A DNA stretch of 64,000 nt from Neurospora crassa OR74A (GCF_000182925.2 NC_026504.1:5766001-5830000), one strand, 5' to 3'. Counted from the first letter of the stretch, positions 49,111 to 61,200 are shown. Notes: generated by a model not told the origin, from the letters alone. A program made the numbers and translations.

Positions 49111-49280
49111 CAATAGGAGTTAATGGGAGTTAATGGGAGTCAATGGGAGTCAATAGGAGTTAATGGGAGTCAATGGGAGTCAATGGGAGTCAATGGGAGT
49201 CAATGGGAGTCAATGGGAGTCAATGGGAGTCAATGGGAGTCAATGGGAGTCAATGGGAGTCAATGGGAGTCAATGAGAGT
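49111..49280. repeat. 10-bp minisatellite (CAATGGGAGT)
   Basis: Seventeen tandem 10-bp units, mostly CAATGGGAGT with a few TAATGGGAGT variants, begin directly where the 8-bp array ends. The shared AATG core suggests one array gave rise to the other. Confidence 0.95.
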
Positions 49281-50694
49281 TGCCGGGAGTTGAGGTGACG
49301 TTGCAGGAGACGGCTTATCAAGGTTATCTTAGCACAAGGATTTGGAAACCACTCCCCAGTGCAAGCCTAATGCTTGCAGCTGGTTAGACTTCAAGTTTTT
49401 AGAACTTTTGGATAAACGACCCAAGGCACACTTGGGCCACCGTACCTGTCATCCAAATAACCACCACACAGCCCATGTCCCGCGCTACCTTACCATTCAA
49501 CAGCCTTGACATGTCGTCTTATGCCGGCCACTAATGCACTAGTGCACGCCTCTGCTTGACCTGAATGGATCGGTTACACAAAAGGATTCGCTTCCCCTTG
49601 TCAAGTCCCTCCTCCCCGGTCAACGGTTTTGGGACGACAGCCAACGACGAAAACTTTGAGGATCAAATCACGCTAAACACCGAACCGAGGAAACGCCTAG
49701 GTACCTAGCTATGCCCTGGATTAGTTTGCAGTGACGTTAGATCCACCACAAGCTTGCGAGGCTTGTGTAGCTTCCTTCCCGTCACTTTCTCGTTTCCACT
49801 TACTCCTTTGGGCAAGGATCCGTATGGGGTAGTATTCGTTCGTATATCTGGGGAAGTGGAGGGTTCGTATGTAGGGCATGCACTGAAATTCTGCGAGAAC
49901 GACAATTGTTGACAGCGAGAATGGTAAAGATTGCAGAAAGATATCTTGGAGAAAGCAAAAAGAGCGGTCTGATTGTGGCCAAGTTTCGAGACAATACAGA
50001 TGAAGAAAGCCATTTTGATGAAGCTAGAGAGAGAAAAAGAAAAGAACGATTCGGCCCCATTTTCTAGAATCAACGGTAAGTGGCTGTTGGTCGCACAGAC
50101 AGTACAGTGCAGCCGGGACATTGAGCCCGGGTGGTGGTCACAAAATGCTACCATAACGGCTTGCCGCCCGCCAATCGGTATAAACATGGTTGTGTCAGGG
50201 TACGGCCGTCCCTGAGGCAGTAAACAACGGTGCTGTTGAATCGTACCATGATGATAACTGAACTGACAGTCAGTACAGTGGGGGAGGACAGTGCCAGCTT
50301 GCCCATTACGTTTCCTCTCATGTGCTAGTCATCATCATCACTGTCCGTCACAATGCTCGCGGCATGGGGGGAAACTTGACCCGAAGAACAGGCAGTCCAG
50401 GCAGGGGAGGGATGGTGAATTCAACCCTCCTCTAGGCTTCACCCTGACGGTCGTCATATTCTGGCTTCCTGCGAGTGTCCATTCAATGATGGTGGTGCGT
50501 CTCAGTTACCCATTTCGGTTTGGCCCGAGGCGAAGAGTTGCCCAAGTTCAGGAGAAGGAAGCATTCCCAGGAATCGAAGCGGGCCGAGTATCACAGCTGC
50601 ACATGGTTACCTTATCGACATCTGGGGTTGCCTTGTTAGTTTCGAATCTGCTGATGGCTCCCCTATCTGGTGTTTCTCCTGATATGGAGATACC

Positions 50695-50724
50695 GGATGG
50701 ATGGATGGATGGATGGATGGATGG
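50695..50724. repeat. GGAT tetranucleotide repeat
   Basis: Seven to eight GGAT units lie about 200 bp upstream of the monooxygenase start. Confidence 0.9.
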
Positions 50725-50922
50725 TGGACATTACCGACCTTCTGGAAACCGGATCACCGGCATATGATGATGCTCAAGTGACGAGGAGGAAGATAACTTA
50801 AAAGAGCTCTGTCACTTACCTTTTTTCTACATAGCCGAATCCTACCTTCCATCTTTCCAAGCTCTCTTCTACTCTCTATCATAGTACCATCATTTTTAAT
50901 CCTAATAACTAACCCAGTAACC

Positions 50923-53236
50923 ATGTCTGCAGCGACTACCAACGGCCGTGCCAATGGCATCAGCGGCATCAACGGTACCAACGGCATCAACGGTACCAAC
51001 GGAACCAACGGCACCAACGGCACCAACGGCGTCAAGCCCAAGGAGTCCAAGGTTGATGTGTAAGACCACTACCACCCCTCGAGCACAGTTCAACAGACTA
51101 ACACCTACCAGACTCATTGTCGGTGCCGGCCCAGCAGGCCTTATGGCCGCCGCCTGGATGGCTCACTGCGGCATCAGCGCGCGCATCGTCGAGAAACGCA
51201 ACACCAAGATCTTTACCGGCCAGGCCGACGGCCTCAACTCCCGGACCATCGAGATCTTTGACAGCCTGGGCTTCTCTGACCGCGTGTGGAAGGAATCCAA
51301 CCACATGCAGGAGATTTGCATGTGGAATCCCAACGCCGAGGGCGTCATCCACCGCTCGGACCGCATCCCCGACACCGTCGTCGGCATCTCGCGCTACCAG
51401 CAGTGTGTCCTCAACCAGAGCCGCATCGAGCGCTGGTTCATTGACAACATCAAAAAGTACTCGTCAAAAAACAGCAACAACGCCATCTCGGTGGAGCGGG
51501 GCATCCTGCCCGAGTCACTGGTCATTGACGAGTCCAAGGTCGAGGATGACGACGCCTACCCGGTCACCGTCGCCCTCCGCACCTTGACAGAGGAGGAAGC
51601 CACGCCCGTGCAAGCCGCCACCGCCTCCAAGTCCGCGGCGTCTGACGGTCTCTTCCGCAGCAACCTGGTGCAAGATGACGACGAAGCCGATCTCCTCCGC
51701 AAGTCCCAGTCCCGGCCCGGCACCAAAGAGATCGTCCACGCCAAGTACGTCATCGGATGCGATGGTGCCCGCTCGTGGACACGCCGCGCGTTGGGCCTGG
51801 AGCTGGAAGGCGAGGCAACCGATTACATCTGGGGCGTCATGGACATTATCCCCATCACCGATTTCCCCGACATCCGCCACCGATGCGCCGTGCATTCGGC
51901 GGAGAATGGCTCGCTGATGGTCATCCCGCGTGAGAACCGCATAGTGCGGCTGTACATCCAACTGAAAGAAGTCGTTCCGGACGCCTCGGGGCGCGCCGAC
52001 CGGTCCAAGATCACGCCCGACTTGATCTTCCGCGCCGCGCAAAAGATTCTCGCACCGTACAAGCTCGACTACGAGTACTGCGACTGGTGGACGGCGTACC
52101 AGATCGGCCAGCGCGTCGGCAACAGCTATGACGTGCACAACCGCGTGTTCCTGGCGGGCGATGCCGTGCACACGCACTCGCCCAAGGCCGGACAGGGCAT
52201 GAACGTCTCGATGCAGGACACCTTCAACCTGGGCTGGAAGGTGGCCCTCGTCCTCAAGGGCATCTGCAAGCGCGAGATCCTGGCCACGTACCAGAGCGAG
52301 CGCCGCCGCATTGCCCAGGACCTGATCGAGTTCGACCACAAGTTCTCTCGCTTGTTCTCTGGCCGTCCCGCCAAGGACCTGGTGGACGCCGAGGGCATCG
52401 ACATGGAGGAGTTCAAGCGCGCCTTTATGCGCGGCAACCTGTTTGCCTCGGGCATGCAAGTCGACTACGGGCCGAGCAATCTCGTCGTCAAGTCGGGCAA
52501 CTGGCGCGAGCTAGGCGATCGCAGCGAAAAGAGCGCGAAGCTGCTCACCAAAGCCAAGATCGCCGACGACAAGTTTGCAAAGAAGCAGGCCCTTGCCACA
52601 GGAATACCCGTCGGCAAGCGTCTAGCCTCCTTCAAGGTCGTCAGCCAGGCGGACGCCAGGCCGTGGCACTTGCAGGAGCGGTTGAAGTCCGATGGAAGGT
52701 TCCGCATCGTGCTGTTCGCTGGTAAGATTCTCTCGCCGCAGCAGAAGGCGCGGGTGGACAGGTTCTGCGCCAAGCTGGACGCGCCCGAGAGCTTCCTGCG
52801 GAGGATCACGCCTGCGGACAAGGCCATTGACAGTGTCATTGATGTGCTCACGATCCATGCCAGCCCGAGAAAGGACACGGAGTTGTTGAGAGACTTTCCG
52901 GATATTTTGCATCCGTTTGATCAGCATCTGGGGTGGGATTACACCAAGGTGTATGCGGACGATGTCAGTTACCACGAAGGGTTTGGCAATGCTTACAAGA
53001 ACTATGGCGTGGACAAGGAGAAGGGATGTGTGGTCGTGCTGAGGCCGGATCACTATGTCGCGTGGGTGGGTGATATTGACGATTTTGAGGATATGGAGAG
53101 CTACTTTGAGGGATGCATGAGGTTGCCTGCTGTAAGTGCTGCGCAGGATGTTGGTATTGTCGTGGAGACGGTCAGCAGCGTGGCTAACAAGGCGGTTGCT
53201 CAGGTCAGAGTGTCTGTGAGACCGGTGTCCGAGTAG
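50923..53236 (+). CDS. Phenol 2-monooxygenase-like FAD aromatic hydroxylase, 753 aa
   Basis: Exons are 50923-51059 and 51112-53236; the 52-nt intron has donor GTAAGA, branch GACTAAC and acceptor ACCAG. This is a class A flavoprotein hydroxylase using NAD(P)H and O2 to hydroxylate phenolic rings. The dinucleotide fold is IVGAGPAGLMAAAWMA (from about residue 48), the DG motif GCDGARSW, and the FAD-ribityl motif GDAVHTHSPKAGQGMNVSMQD. The last ~200 residues form the thioredoxin-like dimerisation domain of the phenol hydroxylase family. Residues 7-37 are an Asn-Gly-(Thr/Ile) tandem repeat encoded by near-identical ACCAACGGC units, a variable head rather than a targeting signal. Length fits the fungal family. 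The true substrate is unknown. Confidence 0.92.
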
Positions 53237-53687
53237 GAGGTTATGGGAGGTTGAGAAGGGCGATGTGATAAGCGCGAGAATACCCTATACCATTTAAATC
53301 AATTAGCTTGCTCCAGTGGCATGAGATAGAAATCCAGTCAGCATTGACGGACGAACTTTGAGATCAGTGTTCCCTGGCCAATTGCGGACCATTTGGCCCC
53401 GCCGTGACCCAATACTCGAACGACACTACGAGCAGCAGGTCCCTGACCAGGATGAAGCTTCAAAGAGTTGAGACGAGGCAAGGCGAGAACTCTCGGACCT
53501 CCATGGCTCGTCAAGATGACATAGCTTGATGATGGCCAGGTACTTGTTGTGCGAGGGGCACCAGTTAGACAGTCCGTTACATAGACCGACACATATTTCG
53601 AAAGACCTGTTTTGCCGTGGGCTGCCGTGCCTATATCGCCGATTGCAATTGGTGTTTTTATCCCTTCTTTCCACATATATACGCAAC
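53237..53687. other. Intergenic region
   Basis: About 450 bp between the monooxygenase and the downstream same-strand Pth11-like gene. No feature is assigned. Confidence 0.5.
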
Positions 53688-55483
53688 ATGGGGGACACCT
53701 ATACAAGGGGAGTGGAACCGGAAGAAGCGAGACGCTTCGTCGTAGAATGCTGGTCCCTCCAAGGTGTAGCCTACATGGTGATTGGGCTTCGATATTTCAG
53801 CAGGATCCGGCAAGTGGGATGGCGCAAGCTCGCGTTAGACGACTTTTTCATGCTATTGGCTTTGGTGAGTTCTCTTGGCTTCAGGTTGTTACCCACGACA
53901 TCAAGTTAACCTTCCCGGCATCCAGTTTGCCTACACGGCCGAGAGCTTTATGCCTTACATTTTCGTTTCCTGGTGCCATGGTTTAGCAAACAACGGCATG
54001 ACAGACGAGGAACGAGCTACGCTTAGCCGAGATTCCGACGAGTACAAAATGCGAGTCAACGGAGCCAAGCTGAACGTCTCCGGCCTTCTCTTGTACACCA
54101 CCCTTCTGTGGCTGCTTAAAGGTTGTTGGACAGTGTATTACACACGCCTAACGTGAGTGTAAGCCTGGGAACGCAAGAGGAGGTTTATACTGACCCGCTA
54201 GATCTCAAACAGAGCCGGCATTTGCTTTATGCGTCGCTGGATGGTTGGCGCCTACGTCATCATGCCCCTGACTTACATCGCCTGTGTATGTGTCGCCCTC
54301 CTCCAATGTGTCCCCCTTCACCGGCAGTGGCAGATCTACCCCGACCCGGGCAACCACTGCCAACCGGCAATATCAGTTCTGCAGACGGTTTTCGTCATGG
54401 TCATGAACACCGCCACGGACTTTTATCTTCTCGGTATTCCCGTGCCTATGCTCTGGAAGTCGAATCTGCCCTGGTCGCAGAAATTGGTGCTGTTCATCAT
54501 GTTCAGTGGCGGATTTCTGGAAATGACATTTGGCATTATGCGGTGTGTTAGCATCTTGACTGTGAGTTGGGTCCTTGGGAAATCCATCTTCCAGAGACGG
54601 CAAGCTGACTCACCTCAAGAAGGGAAACAGGGACCCCGCGCAAACAGGCTACTGGTCCGTCCGCGAATCTTTTGTCTCCTTTGTTCTGACCAACATGCCC
54701 ATGGTCTACCCGCTGATCAGGCGGTCGGTACTTCGCGCCGTCTACTCCTTCGGCGGCTGGTTATGCCCAGGAAGCGGGGCAAACACCACCTCCGACAAAA
54801 ATGACAACAGTATCGGATCAAACGGAGTCATGCTCGCCCGATATAGATCTCCATATCCCATAGACAGCCCAGTGTTCCCAGCAACCCACCAAGGTTCATC
54901 ACACAGATGGGGTCCCAACCCCGATCCGATCTTCCCGATACCCGGCAGCGAGACCTTTTGGGTAAGCACGACAGATGAGGAGGGTACTACCGGCACCGGC
55001 ACTACCGACACTACCGGCACTACCGGCACTACCGGCACCGGACCACCAGGTAGCGGAGAGGACATCTCTAGAAAGGACACGTACCCGACGGCGGCGAATC
55101 GGAGTGGTGGGATGGTGAGCTTTAGGTCAACCTGCGACAGTCCTGCTCGGAGTAGAAACGACACTGGACGGCCCAACTTGACGATACAGACAGCAGCTTC
55201 GCCATACCTTGGGGTGGTCACGTCGGTGGAGAGTTCGGGCATGATTGCGGAGCAGTCACATAACGGTTGGTGCTCGGGTGAGAGTAGTAGCCACAGTGTA
55301 AGCAACGGCACGCCGGGAAGTGTTATGGCGATTGTGGTCACGAGAGAGGTCAGTATTGTGAGGGAGGAGGGGGTGGTTTCCCCTAGGCAGATTACCCCTG
55401 GGTTACCACCGACCCCTGGGTTACCACCGCCGGCTGAGCTAATGGAATGGAGGGGGTCCACACAAGCCATTGATCATTGTTGA
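53688..55483 (+). CDS. Pth11-like integral membrane protein (paralogue of the gene at 44.8-46.2 kb), 538 aa
   Basis: Exons are 53688-53864, 53926-54152, 54213-54561 and 54620-55483, with introns of 58-61 nt. It matches the 44.8-46.2 kb gene through the whole membrane domain: LRYFSRIRQVGWRKLALDDF, LANNGMTD, WMVGAYVIMP, WQIYPDPGNHC, VFVMVMNTATDFYLLGIP and YWSVRESFVSFVLTNMPMVY. The first intron sits at the same place in both genes; introns 2 and 3 are absent from the paralogue. Junction 2 uses the acceptor AAACAG and junction 3 CTCAAG, chosen to keep alignment with the paralogue. The tail is longer (about 250 residues), Ser/Thr/Gly-rich, with a TTGTTG-type repeat. Likely plasma-membrane; ligand unknown. 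Confidence 0.83.
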
Positions 55484-56203
55484 AGCGAGAATAGATGGAT
55501 TGAATTGCATGTGCGTTGCTTGTGCTGGGTTTAGGTACGGTGATTGAGATGTGAACGTTGAACATACCTGGACCGAAGATGCTTCGCTTGTTGTTCGGTT
55601 CCCAAGCTATCTGGACACATGAACAGCGCCCGGTGGTTGGAAGAGTGTCCCGTGAATGCCCTTTGTCTTCTTCGACCAACCGGAAAGTAGGCCGTCTTCC
55701 GCTGTTCTTCTCGAACACTGAACAAGGCCTATTGTCCTCCAGCCTTACCCGGAGGCTACCTGGGAGACGAATAGGATGTTTCTCCGGCAGTGTTCTCGAA
55801 GCCGGGTGCGAGTTCCATTGTTCCGGACGGCTGTAGCCGATGGGAGCTTTTGTGCCGTTGTTCACTCGTGGGTTTCGGCGGAGGGCAATCGAGAGCCTAT
55901 AGATTTGGGAGTCGTCGATGACCTTCTTTGTCCGGCTGTTCTGTAAGTGATATCTGATATTGGGAATGGGGGCATGTCGACGAGTGTCGAAAAGGTATAA
56001 GTATCGGTGTTGGGATCATCCAAGATTGTTCGATTCCTGTCATCAGCATCAGCAGAAACACCAGCAGCAAACAACAACAAGACTTGGAGTCCAAGTAACC
56101 TTCTGACCAGCCAGCAACAGCTCAAGCCACCACACCCGCCTCCACCAACCAACCATCCAAGCGTTCGGGTACATCTCCCGAACCACCAACCGTACGTATC
56201 ACC
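55484..56203. other. Intergenic region
   Basis: About 720 bp upstream of the RING-like gene. A TATA-like GGTATAAG occurs near 55991, followed by CA-rich leader sequence. No gene is seen. Confidence 0.45.
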
Positions 56204-57145
56204 ATGTGTTTCACCACCACTTCCACCATGTGCGCCAAGCGCACCTTCTCCTCCATCTCGGACGAAGATTCTACTTACCAGGCAGCTCCCAAGCGCATCT
56301 GCCTTCCCACCCACAAAGTCACCCACGTCGGTCCTCTGCACCTCAACTCCCCACCCAAGTTTGCACCCATGCGCCCCCTTCCCTCCATCTGGCCATGGAA
56401 CTTGGACACTGACCTCGACGCAGACGCACCCCTCCCGCCTCCGCTCTCCATCGCGTCCCGCATCCCGGCCTTCCACATCCACGGCTCTTCCCACTGCGGC
56501 AACCATGCCCACGAGCACTCGTTCCCGTCAGGCAAGGAGACCAACAAGAACAAAAGAGTAGGTACACTCTGCTCCTTCTGCTATGGTCCCTACAAGCAGG
56601 GTGACCTCCACCAACTTCCCTGCGGACACTTTACTTGTTTGTCGTGTCTCGAGGAGAGGGTGAGACAGATCCCGACGTTTATGGTTGCTAACGCTGGGCT
56701 GATTAACCAGACCATCGCCAAGATGCGCGAGATCATGGATTATCTCGGTACCATGACTGAGACTGCTGGTCTGGCTTCGACTGTCAGGCAGTACTGGGTC
56801 GATGAGTTTGGCTTTCTTCGCCAAGAGCTGGCGATCCTGACCAATATGTCTTGCTCCTATTGTCAGGTGCATATCCAGCCGTCCCGGTTTATGACTTGTT
56901 TGTCGCCGGAGATGTCCAGGATTTTGTGGTTGACGGAGGAGTGGCTGGCCGATGCGCAGCCGGAGAATAGGAGGGCGTGTGGATGGCCGGATTGTAGGGC
57001 GTATGTGCCCAGTTGGTGCCACTACCTCTTTATTGGGAAGAAGGAGGTGAGTAAGGCGGTCGATGCGGAGGGGAGGAGGTGGTGGTGTCCGAGTTGCAAG
57101 GGCAATTGCTTCGAGACGGAGGAGGGGTTGAACCCGGGGAGGTAA
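56204..57145 (+). CDS. RING-like zinc-binding protein, 313 aa
   Basis: A single open exon starts at the ATG at 56204. After a ~115-residue Pro/His-rich N-terminus, CSFCYGPYKQGD leads to LPCGHFTCLSCLEE, giving the first six ligands of a RING (C-x2-C, C-G-H, C-x2-C). The next C-x2-C (MSCSYC) comes only ~80 residues later, after a helical insertion, so either the RING has a large insert or a second finger is formed. Further pairs (CGWPDC, WWCPSC) follow. It is probably a fungal-specific E3-like protein. The stop codon lies inside a perfect donor (GGGAG/GTAAGTGG), so the gene may continue in another exon. Confidence 0.65.
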   Translation: MCFTTTSTMCAKRTFSSISDEDSTYQAAPKRICLPTHKVTHVGPLHLNSPPKFAPMRPLPSIWPWNLDTDLDADAPLPPPLSIASRIPAFHIHGSSHCGNHAHEHSFPSGKETNKNKRVGTLCSFCYGPYKQGDLHQLPCGHFTCLSCLEERVRQIPTFMVANAGLINQTIAKMREIMDYLGTMTETAGLASTVRQYWVDEFGFLRQELAILTNMSCSYCQVHIQPSRFMTCLSPEMSRILWLTEEWLADAQPENRRACGWPDCRAYVPSWCHYLFIGKKEVSKAVDAEGRRWWCPSCKGNCFETEEGLNPGR

Positions 57146-58208
57146 GTGGTCGAGGGAGGATTCGAGGAGTGTAAGAGTACGAAAAGGATGGTCGAGTTCG
57201 TTTGCTTGGGAATTGGGAATGGAGGCGTTCGAGATTGGCTTCGTCGGAATTTTTGATCATTTCCTGGAGGACGTCGTAAGTGTTAGTTGGATATTACACA
57301 TCATGAAAGAAAAAGTGGAAGATAAAAAAAAAAAAATGTGCAAACAGGTTTGATGTGATCAATGTACATGAATTTCGAGACAAGGTCAGCGTGGTGTGAG
57401 TGTGACCAAGATGTGATTGTATCTGTGACGCTAGAAAACAAGGGCCGATTCTGTTAGTGACATACCAATTGTTATTCAAACGAGGGGTGGCCCAATTCAC
57501 GGCTCGTTGGTGGCAAGATAGCTAATGGAGCTTGAGCATTCGAGGACGGAGTGGCTGTCGCGCTAAAGGGAGTGTGTAGGAGTCGACGTTTCCTTTGTTC
57601 GCGAATGGAGGTGCTGGAGGTTACTTAGTAGCTTGGTTCGATTCTGTGAGAACTTTTGAGTAGTTGGCTTGGGTAGTTGGACAATGCAGTGATTCGAAGA
57701 ATATATGCAAACGTGGTTGTATCTAGATTGGTGTAAAGATGGCGCTGTTTTTGTTAGCGACATAACTGAATACAGTGATTGGGTTTGTGTCCCTCTCCGG
57801 GCGGAAGTGGGATCGGGTGATGATGAACAAGGGCCGCTCCAAATCCGAATGAAGGCCGTATGTCCAGCACAACTGAATTCGAAAAGACCGGTGGGCAAAG
57901 TGGAAGGCGGAATGGTCCTGCGAAAGGAACTGGAAAGCAAACAGAAGGGAACAGAAAGCGGAACAAAGGGCCCTGAAAAACACGGCCCGAGCGCCATTTC
58001 GGACGTGCCGTCTCACATCATGCGGGCTTCGTTGTTTCGATCTTTCCTTCCTTCAACCTGGGGCTCCCGGTCTAGTCAACTCGGCTCAATTCTTTTTCCT
58101 TTCCCTTGAATGATGCATGCATATCGACCAATGAAGAACAAGTAAATTCAATTCTATCCAATGCCTGCTTTCCAAGGAAATCATCCTCCATTACCAGTCA
58201 ACCACCCC
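57146..58208. other. Intergenic region between convergent genes
   Basis: About 1.06 kb between the RING-like gene (+) and the 3' end of CYP505 (-). Frames here look non-coding. If the RING-like gene has another exon it lies in the first 150 bp. Confidence 0.45.
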
Positions 58209-61200
58209 TCAGTCAAACACATCAGTGGCATACCTCTCATTCCTGATCCCCTCAAACCACTTCAACGCCCTCTCCTCACTGACCTCGACATCCTCCACCG
58301 TCAAACCCTTCAGCTTCAGTCCCTCCACAATCCCCTCCGGCAAACTGTCAAGCTCACCCTTCTCCCTCGCCTCGACAATCATCTTCTGCCTCTCCAACGC
58401 AATCCTGACCACCACCTTCTTCACACTCTCCCCGACCTCCCTGCTTCCACAGACATAGACCTTGGCCCCCCGGTCCCACAATCCCGTCACTTCCTCGCGA
58501 TCCTCCCACAGCCGATCGCCAACGTACTTGCACCCCTTGGTCTCTTGGCTCTCCGGGCACCGACTGAATGCCCTCCGGACCGACACGGCGCCGATGGATT
58601 CCCACTTGTCGAACTCGTCACGGTACAAGTCGTCCTGCTCCGGATGGCGACACCCGTAGAACAGCATGGCGGGCGCCAGACTCCGACCTGCAGCAATCTG
58701 CGCCGCGCGTTCCTGCACGAAGCCTCTAAACGGCGCCAGGCCAGAACCAGCAGCAATCATGATCAGGGGAGTCTTGTCGGCGTCTACCGGCAGGTGGAAG
58801 GCCTTGTGCGAAGGGCGGATAGACACATTCAACTTGTCGCCTGCCTCCAAGCTGGCCAAGTAACTGGTCGCCACGCCGACGTGTTTCTTGTCGGGGTTCG
58901 ACAAGGAAGGGCTTTCGAGAAGGGAGTAGGTCAGGGTAACGTGCGACGGGTTCCAGAGCGGAGACGAGGAGATGGAGTACTGCCTCACACGCATGGGTGG
59001 CAGCAAAGAGAGGAAGGAGGAGAAGGGCAGCGGGATGGACGGGAACTGCTCGAGCAGGTCGAGGATGGAGACGCGGCGCGAGGTGATCTTTTCCGTGTAT
59101 TCGGGTCCTGCCAACTGGCGCAGTGTGGCCTTGGTCTCGGCGTTGTCGGCGGCTTCGGCGAGAGCGAGGATGTTTTTCTTGGTGGCCGGCTGGGAGAGCT
59201 CAACGTAGGCGCCCAGGACGTCGTGAACCGGCATGGGCACGCCGGTGGGCAAAATGGTGGTCTGCCGGGACGCCTCGATGGTGATGTTGGTGTCCCACGC
59301 CAGTTGGAAGCGGCGCATGACGCGGTTGACCGTCTCCTTCGGGTTGATGGGCAGAACGGCAAGGTAATCGCCAGAGCGGTAGGCGCCCGAGTCGGACGAG
59401 AGCTGGACCTCGATGTGGCGCTTGGGAGGAGCACCCGGGGCGGTGATGGTCTTGGCGTCGACAACCACGGCTTCCTGGACGTCTTGCCTCAAGGTAGAAG
59501 AGCGAGGCTTGGAAAAGTTGACGGTAAGGCCAGATTGAAGCAAAGCCTCGTTGTCATCCTCCTTCCTGCTAACTTCGTACTTTTCTTCCATGGCAGGCCA
59601 GAACACCTCGTCCTCCCACTGCTCGAACTCGGTAAACATCTCGCCCTTGCCGGCGTCGGCGAGACCCAACGAACAGATACGATCGCCGCCGCGCTCGGAC
59701 ACGGTGTTGTCGACCAGCTTGGGAATGCGATGGAAGGTCTGCGCCCAATCGTGATGACCGCAGCCAAAGACAGCGTACTGGACACCCTCGAGCTCGTTAC
59801 CAGTCAAGCTCTCGAGCCAGCCGACGAACAAAGCCGCATTGTCAGGGGGTTGGCCCTCGTACGAGGCAGTGATGAAGACCACCGGCCTGTCCTTGGGCAG
59901 GTTCTGGTTGGCCGCATCCAAGGAGTCGATAATCGTCGCCGTGAACCCGTGCGCCTCGGCATCGGAAGCAAGGCGCTGAGCAAAGGTCTCGCAAGTGCCC
60001 GTGTTGGAGCCGTAGTAGATGCTGATAGGCTTGCCCTCTCCGCTCTTCTTGGGCTGTCCCGACACGGGTCCCTGGGCAGTAGGCTTGGGAGCCACAAGCT
60101 CACCCTTCAGACGGCGCTCCAGGTCCAGAGCAGACATGCCGTCGCGCAGCATGGCGCGCATGTAGAAGCCCTTGGGCTTGGTGGTCAAGGTCTGCTTGTA
60201 CTGCAGCGTATAGTTGGGATCCTCAGGCATAAAGTTGAAGTTTTGCAGGCACACCGCCATGACCAGCAACGCCTCCTGCCACGCAAACGGACGACCGATG
60301 CAGGCGCGCATGCCGTTGCCAAACGGCTTCCAGCAGTCGGGGAACTCCTTGTTCAAGCGCTCAAAGTTCTCGTCCAGCATGCGCTCGGGGTCAAAGTCGT
60401 TGGCGGTATCTCCATAGACGGCCGGGTCGACGTGGGACTTGGCGAAGAGCAGGGCAAAAGGCTGGCCCTTGGAAACCTCGTACTTGCCGCCAATGACGGT
60501 GTCCTCCTTGGACTCGACGCCAATCACGGGAATGGTGGGGCAGAGACGGAGGGTCTCGCGCAGGACGGCGGCGATGTAGTGCAGCTTGTTCATGTGCTCG
60601 AGCTTGATGGGGCCCTTGCCGCACACGTCGTCGACTTCCTTTTGGGCCTTGCGGTAGGTCTCGGGGTTCTTGAGCAGCTGGACAAAGGCGAAGCTCAGGA
60701 GACCCGACGTGGTTTCGTGGCCCGCGATCAAAAAGGTGATGAGGTTGTCGATGATGCTGTCGTCGCTGAGCTTCCCGCCCGTCTTGGGGTCGACGCCGTC
60801 CAACATGGCCGTCAGTAGATCTTTGCGCTCGGAAGGGTGCTCCTTTCTGGACTTGAGGACGCCCTCGGCGGTTTCACGGAGGACCCGGATGTCGTCGTAG
60901 AACTTGCGGTCGACCTTGCTGTACATGAAGGCCGGAAGCGCCGGGCGTCGCGAGCGGTTGCCGGACTCGACGAGGAAGCTGGCCATGGCGTCGATAAAGG
61001 GGTGCATGTCGTCGTGGTAGTACGAGTTGAAGCGGTAGTCCATGGAGCACAGGGCGATGGTGTCGAGGGTCAGGCGGGTGAAGTCGTCGGTCACCTTGAT
61101 GGACTGGTTGGGGCCGTGGCGGGCCCACTTGAGGGCGAGCTGGCTGGCAATCTCGTGCATCTCGGGGAACATGTTCTGGATGGCCATGGGGCCAAAGGCC

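Larger units (their letters stand above)
48532..49444. mobile_element. Putative nonautonomous TIR element, about 909 bp, TA-flanked
   Basis: The left end TACGGTGGCCCAAGTGTG and the right end, its inverse CACTTGGGCCACCGTA, extend into about 33 bp of imperfect inverted repeat (both also share GGTCGTTTAT). TA flanks both ends, as expected for Tc1/mariner-type target duplication. The interior has no transposase frame, only pyrimidine tracts, G28 and minisatellites. The first 65 bp also resemble the 95-bp element at 20211-20305. The two ends could instead be two separate short copies in opposite orientation. Confidence 0.5.
46193..50922. other. 4.7-kb gene-free region
   Basis: This is the longest stretch without a recognisable gene. 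It holds a putative TIR element (48532-49444) filled with simple repeats, a pyrimidine tract, a G28 run, two minisatellites and a GGAT tract (separate entries). Open frames up to 160 codons occur at 47376-47753, 49705-50187 and 50291-50767, but none resembles a protein family or shows coding bias. Promoters of the two flanking divergent genes must lie at its ends. Confidence 0.55.

Noticed and set aside
47376-50767. Several 100-160-codon frames in the gene-poor gap
   Set aside because: No homology-like motifs, no consistent splice signals, composition like the surrounding spacer.
38052-53236. Possible secondary-metabolite cluster (methyltransferase, monooxygenase, P450, acyltransferase)
   Set aside because: The enzymes are spread over 25 kb among unrelated genes, and no PKS, NRPS, terpene synthase, cluster transcription factor or exporter is present.
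57420-57850. Faint local duplication (GTTAGTGACATA / GTTAGCGACATA contexts)
   Set aside because: Matches are too short and gapped to support a real repeat.
58161-60818. 885-codon frame antisense to CYP505
   Set aside because: Mirror of a strongly biased exon; Gly/Val/His-rich composition without motifs.
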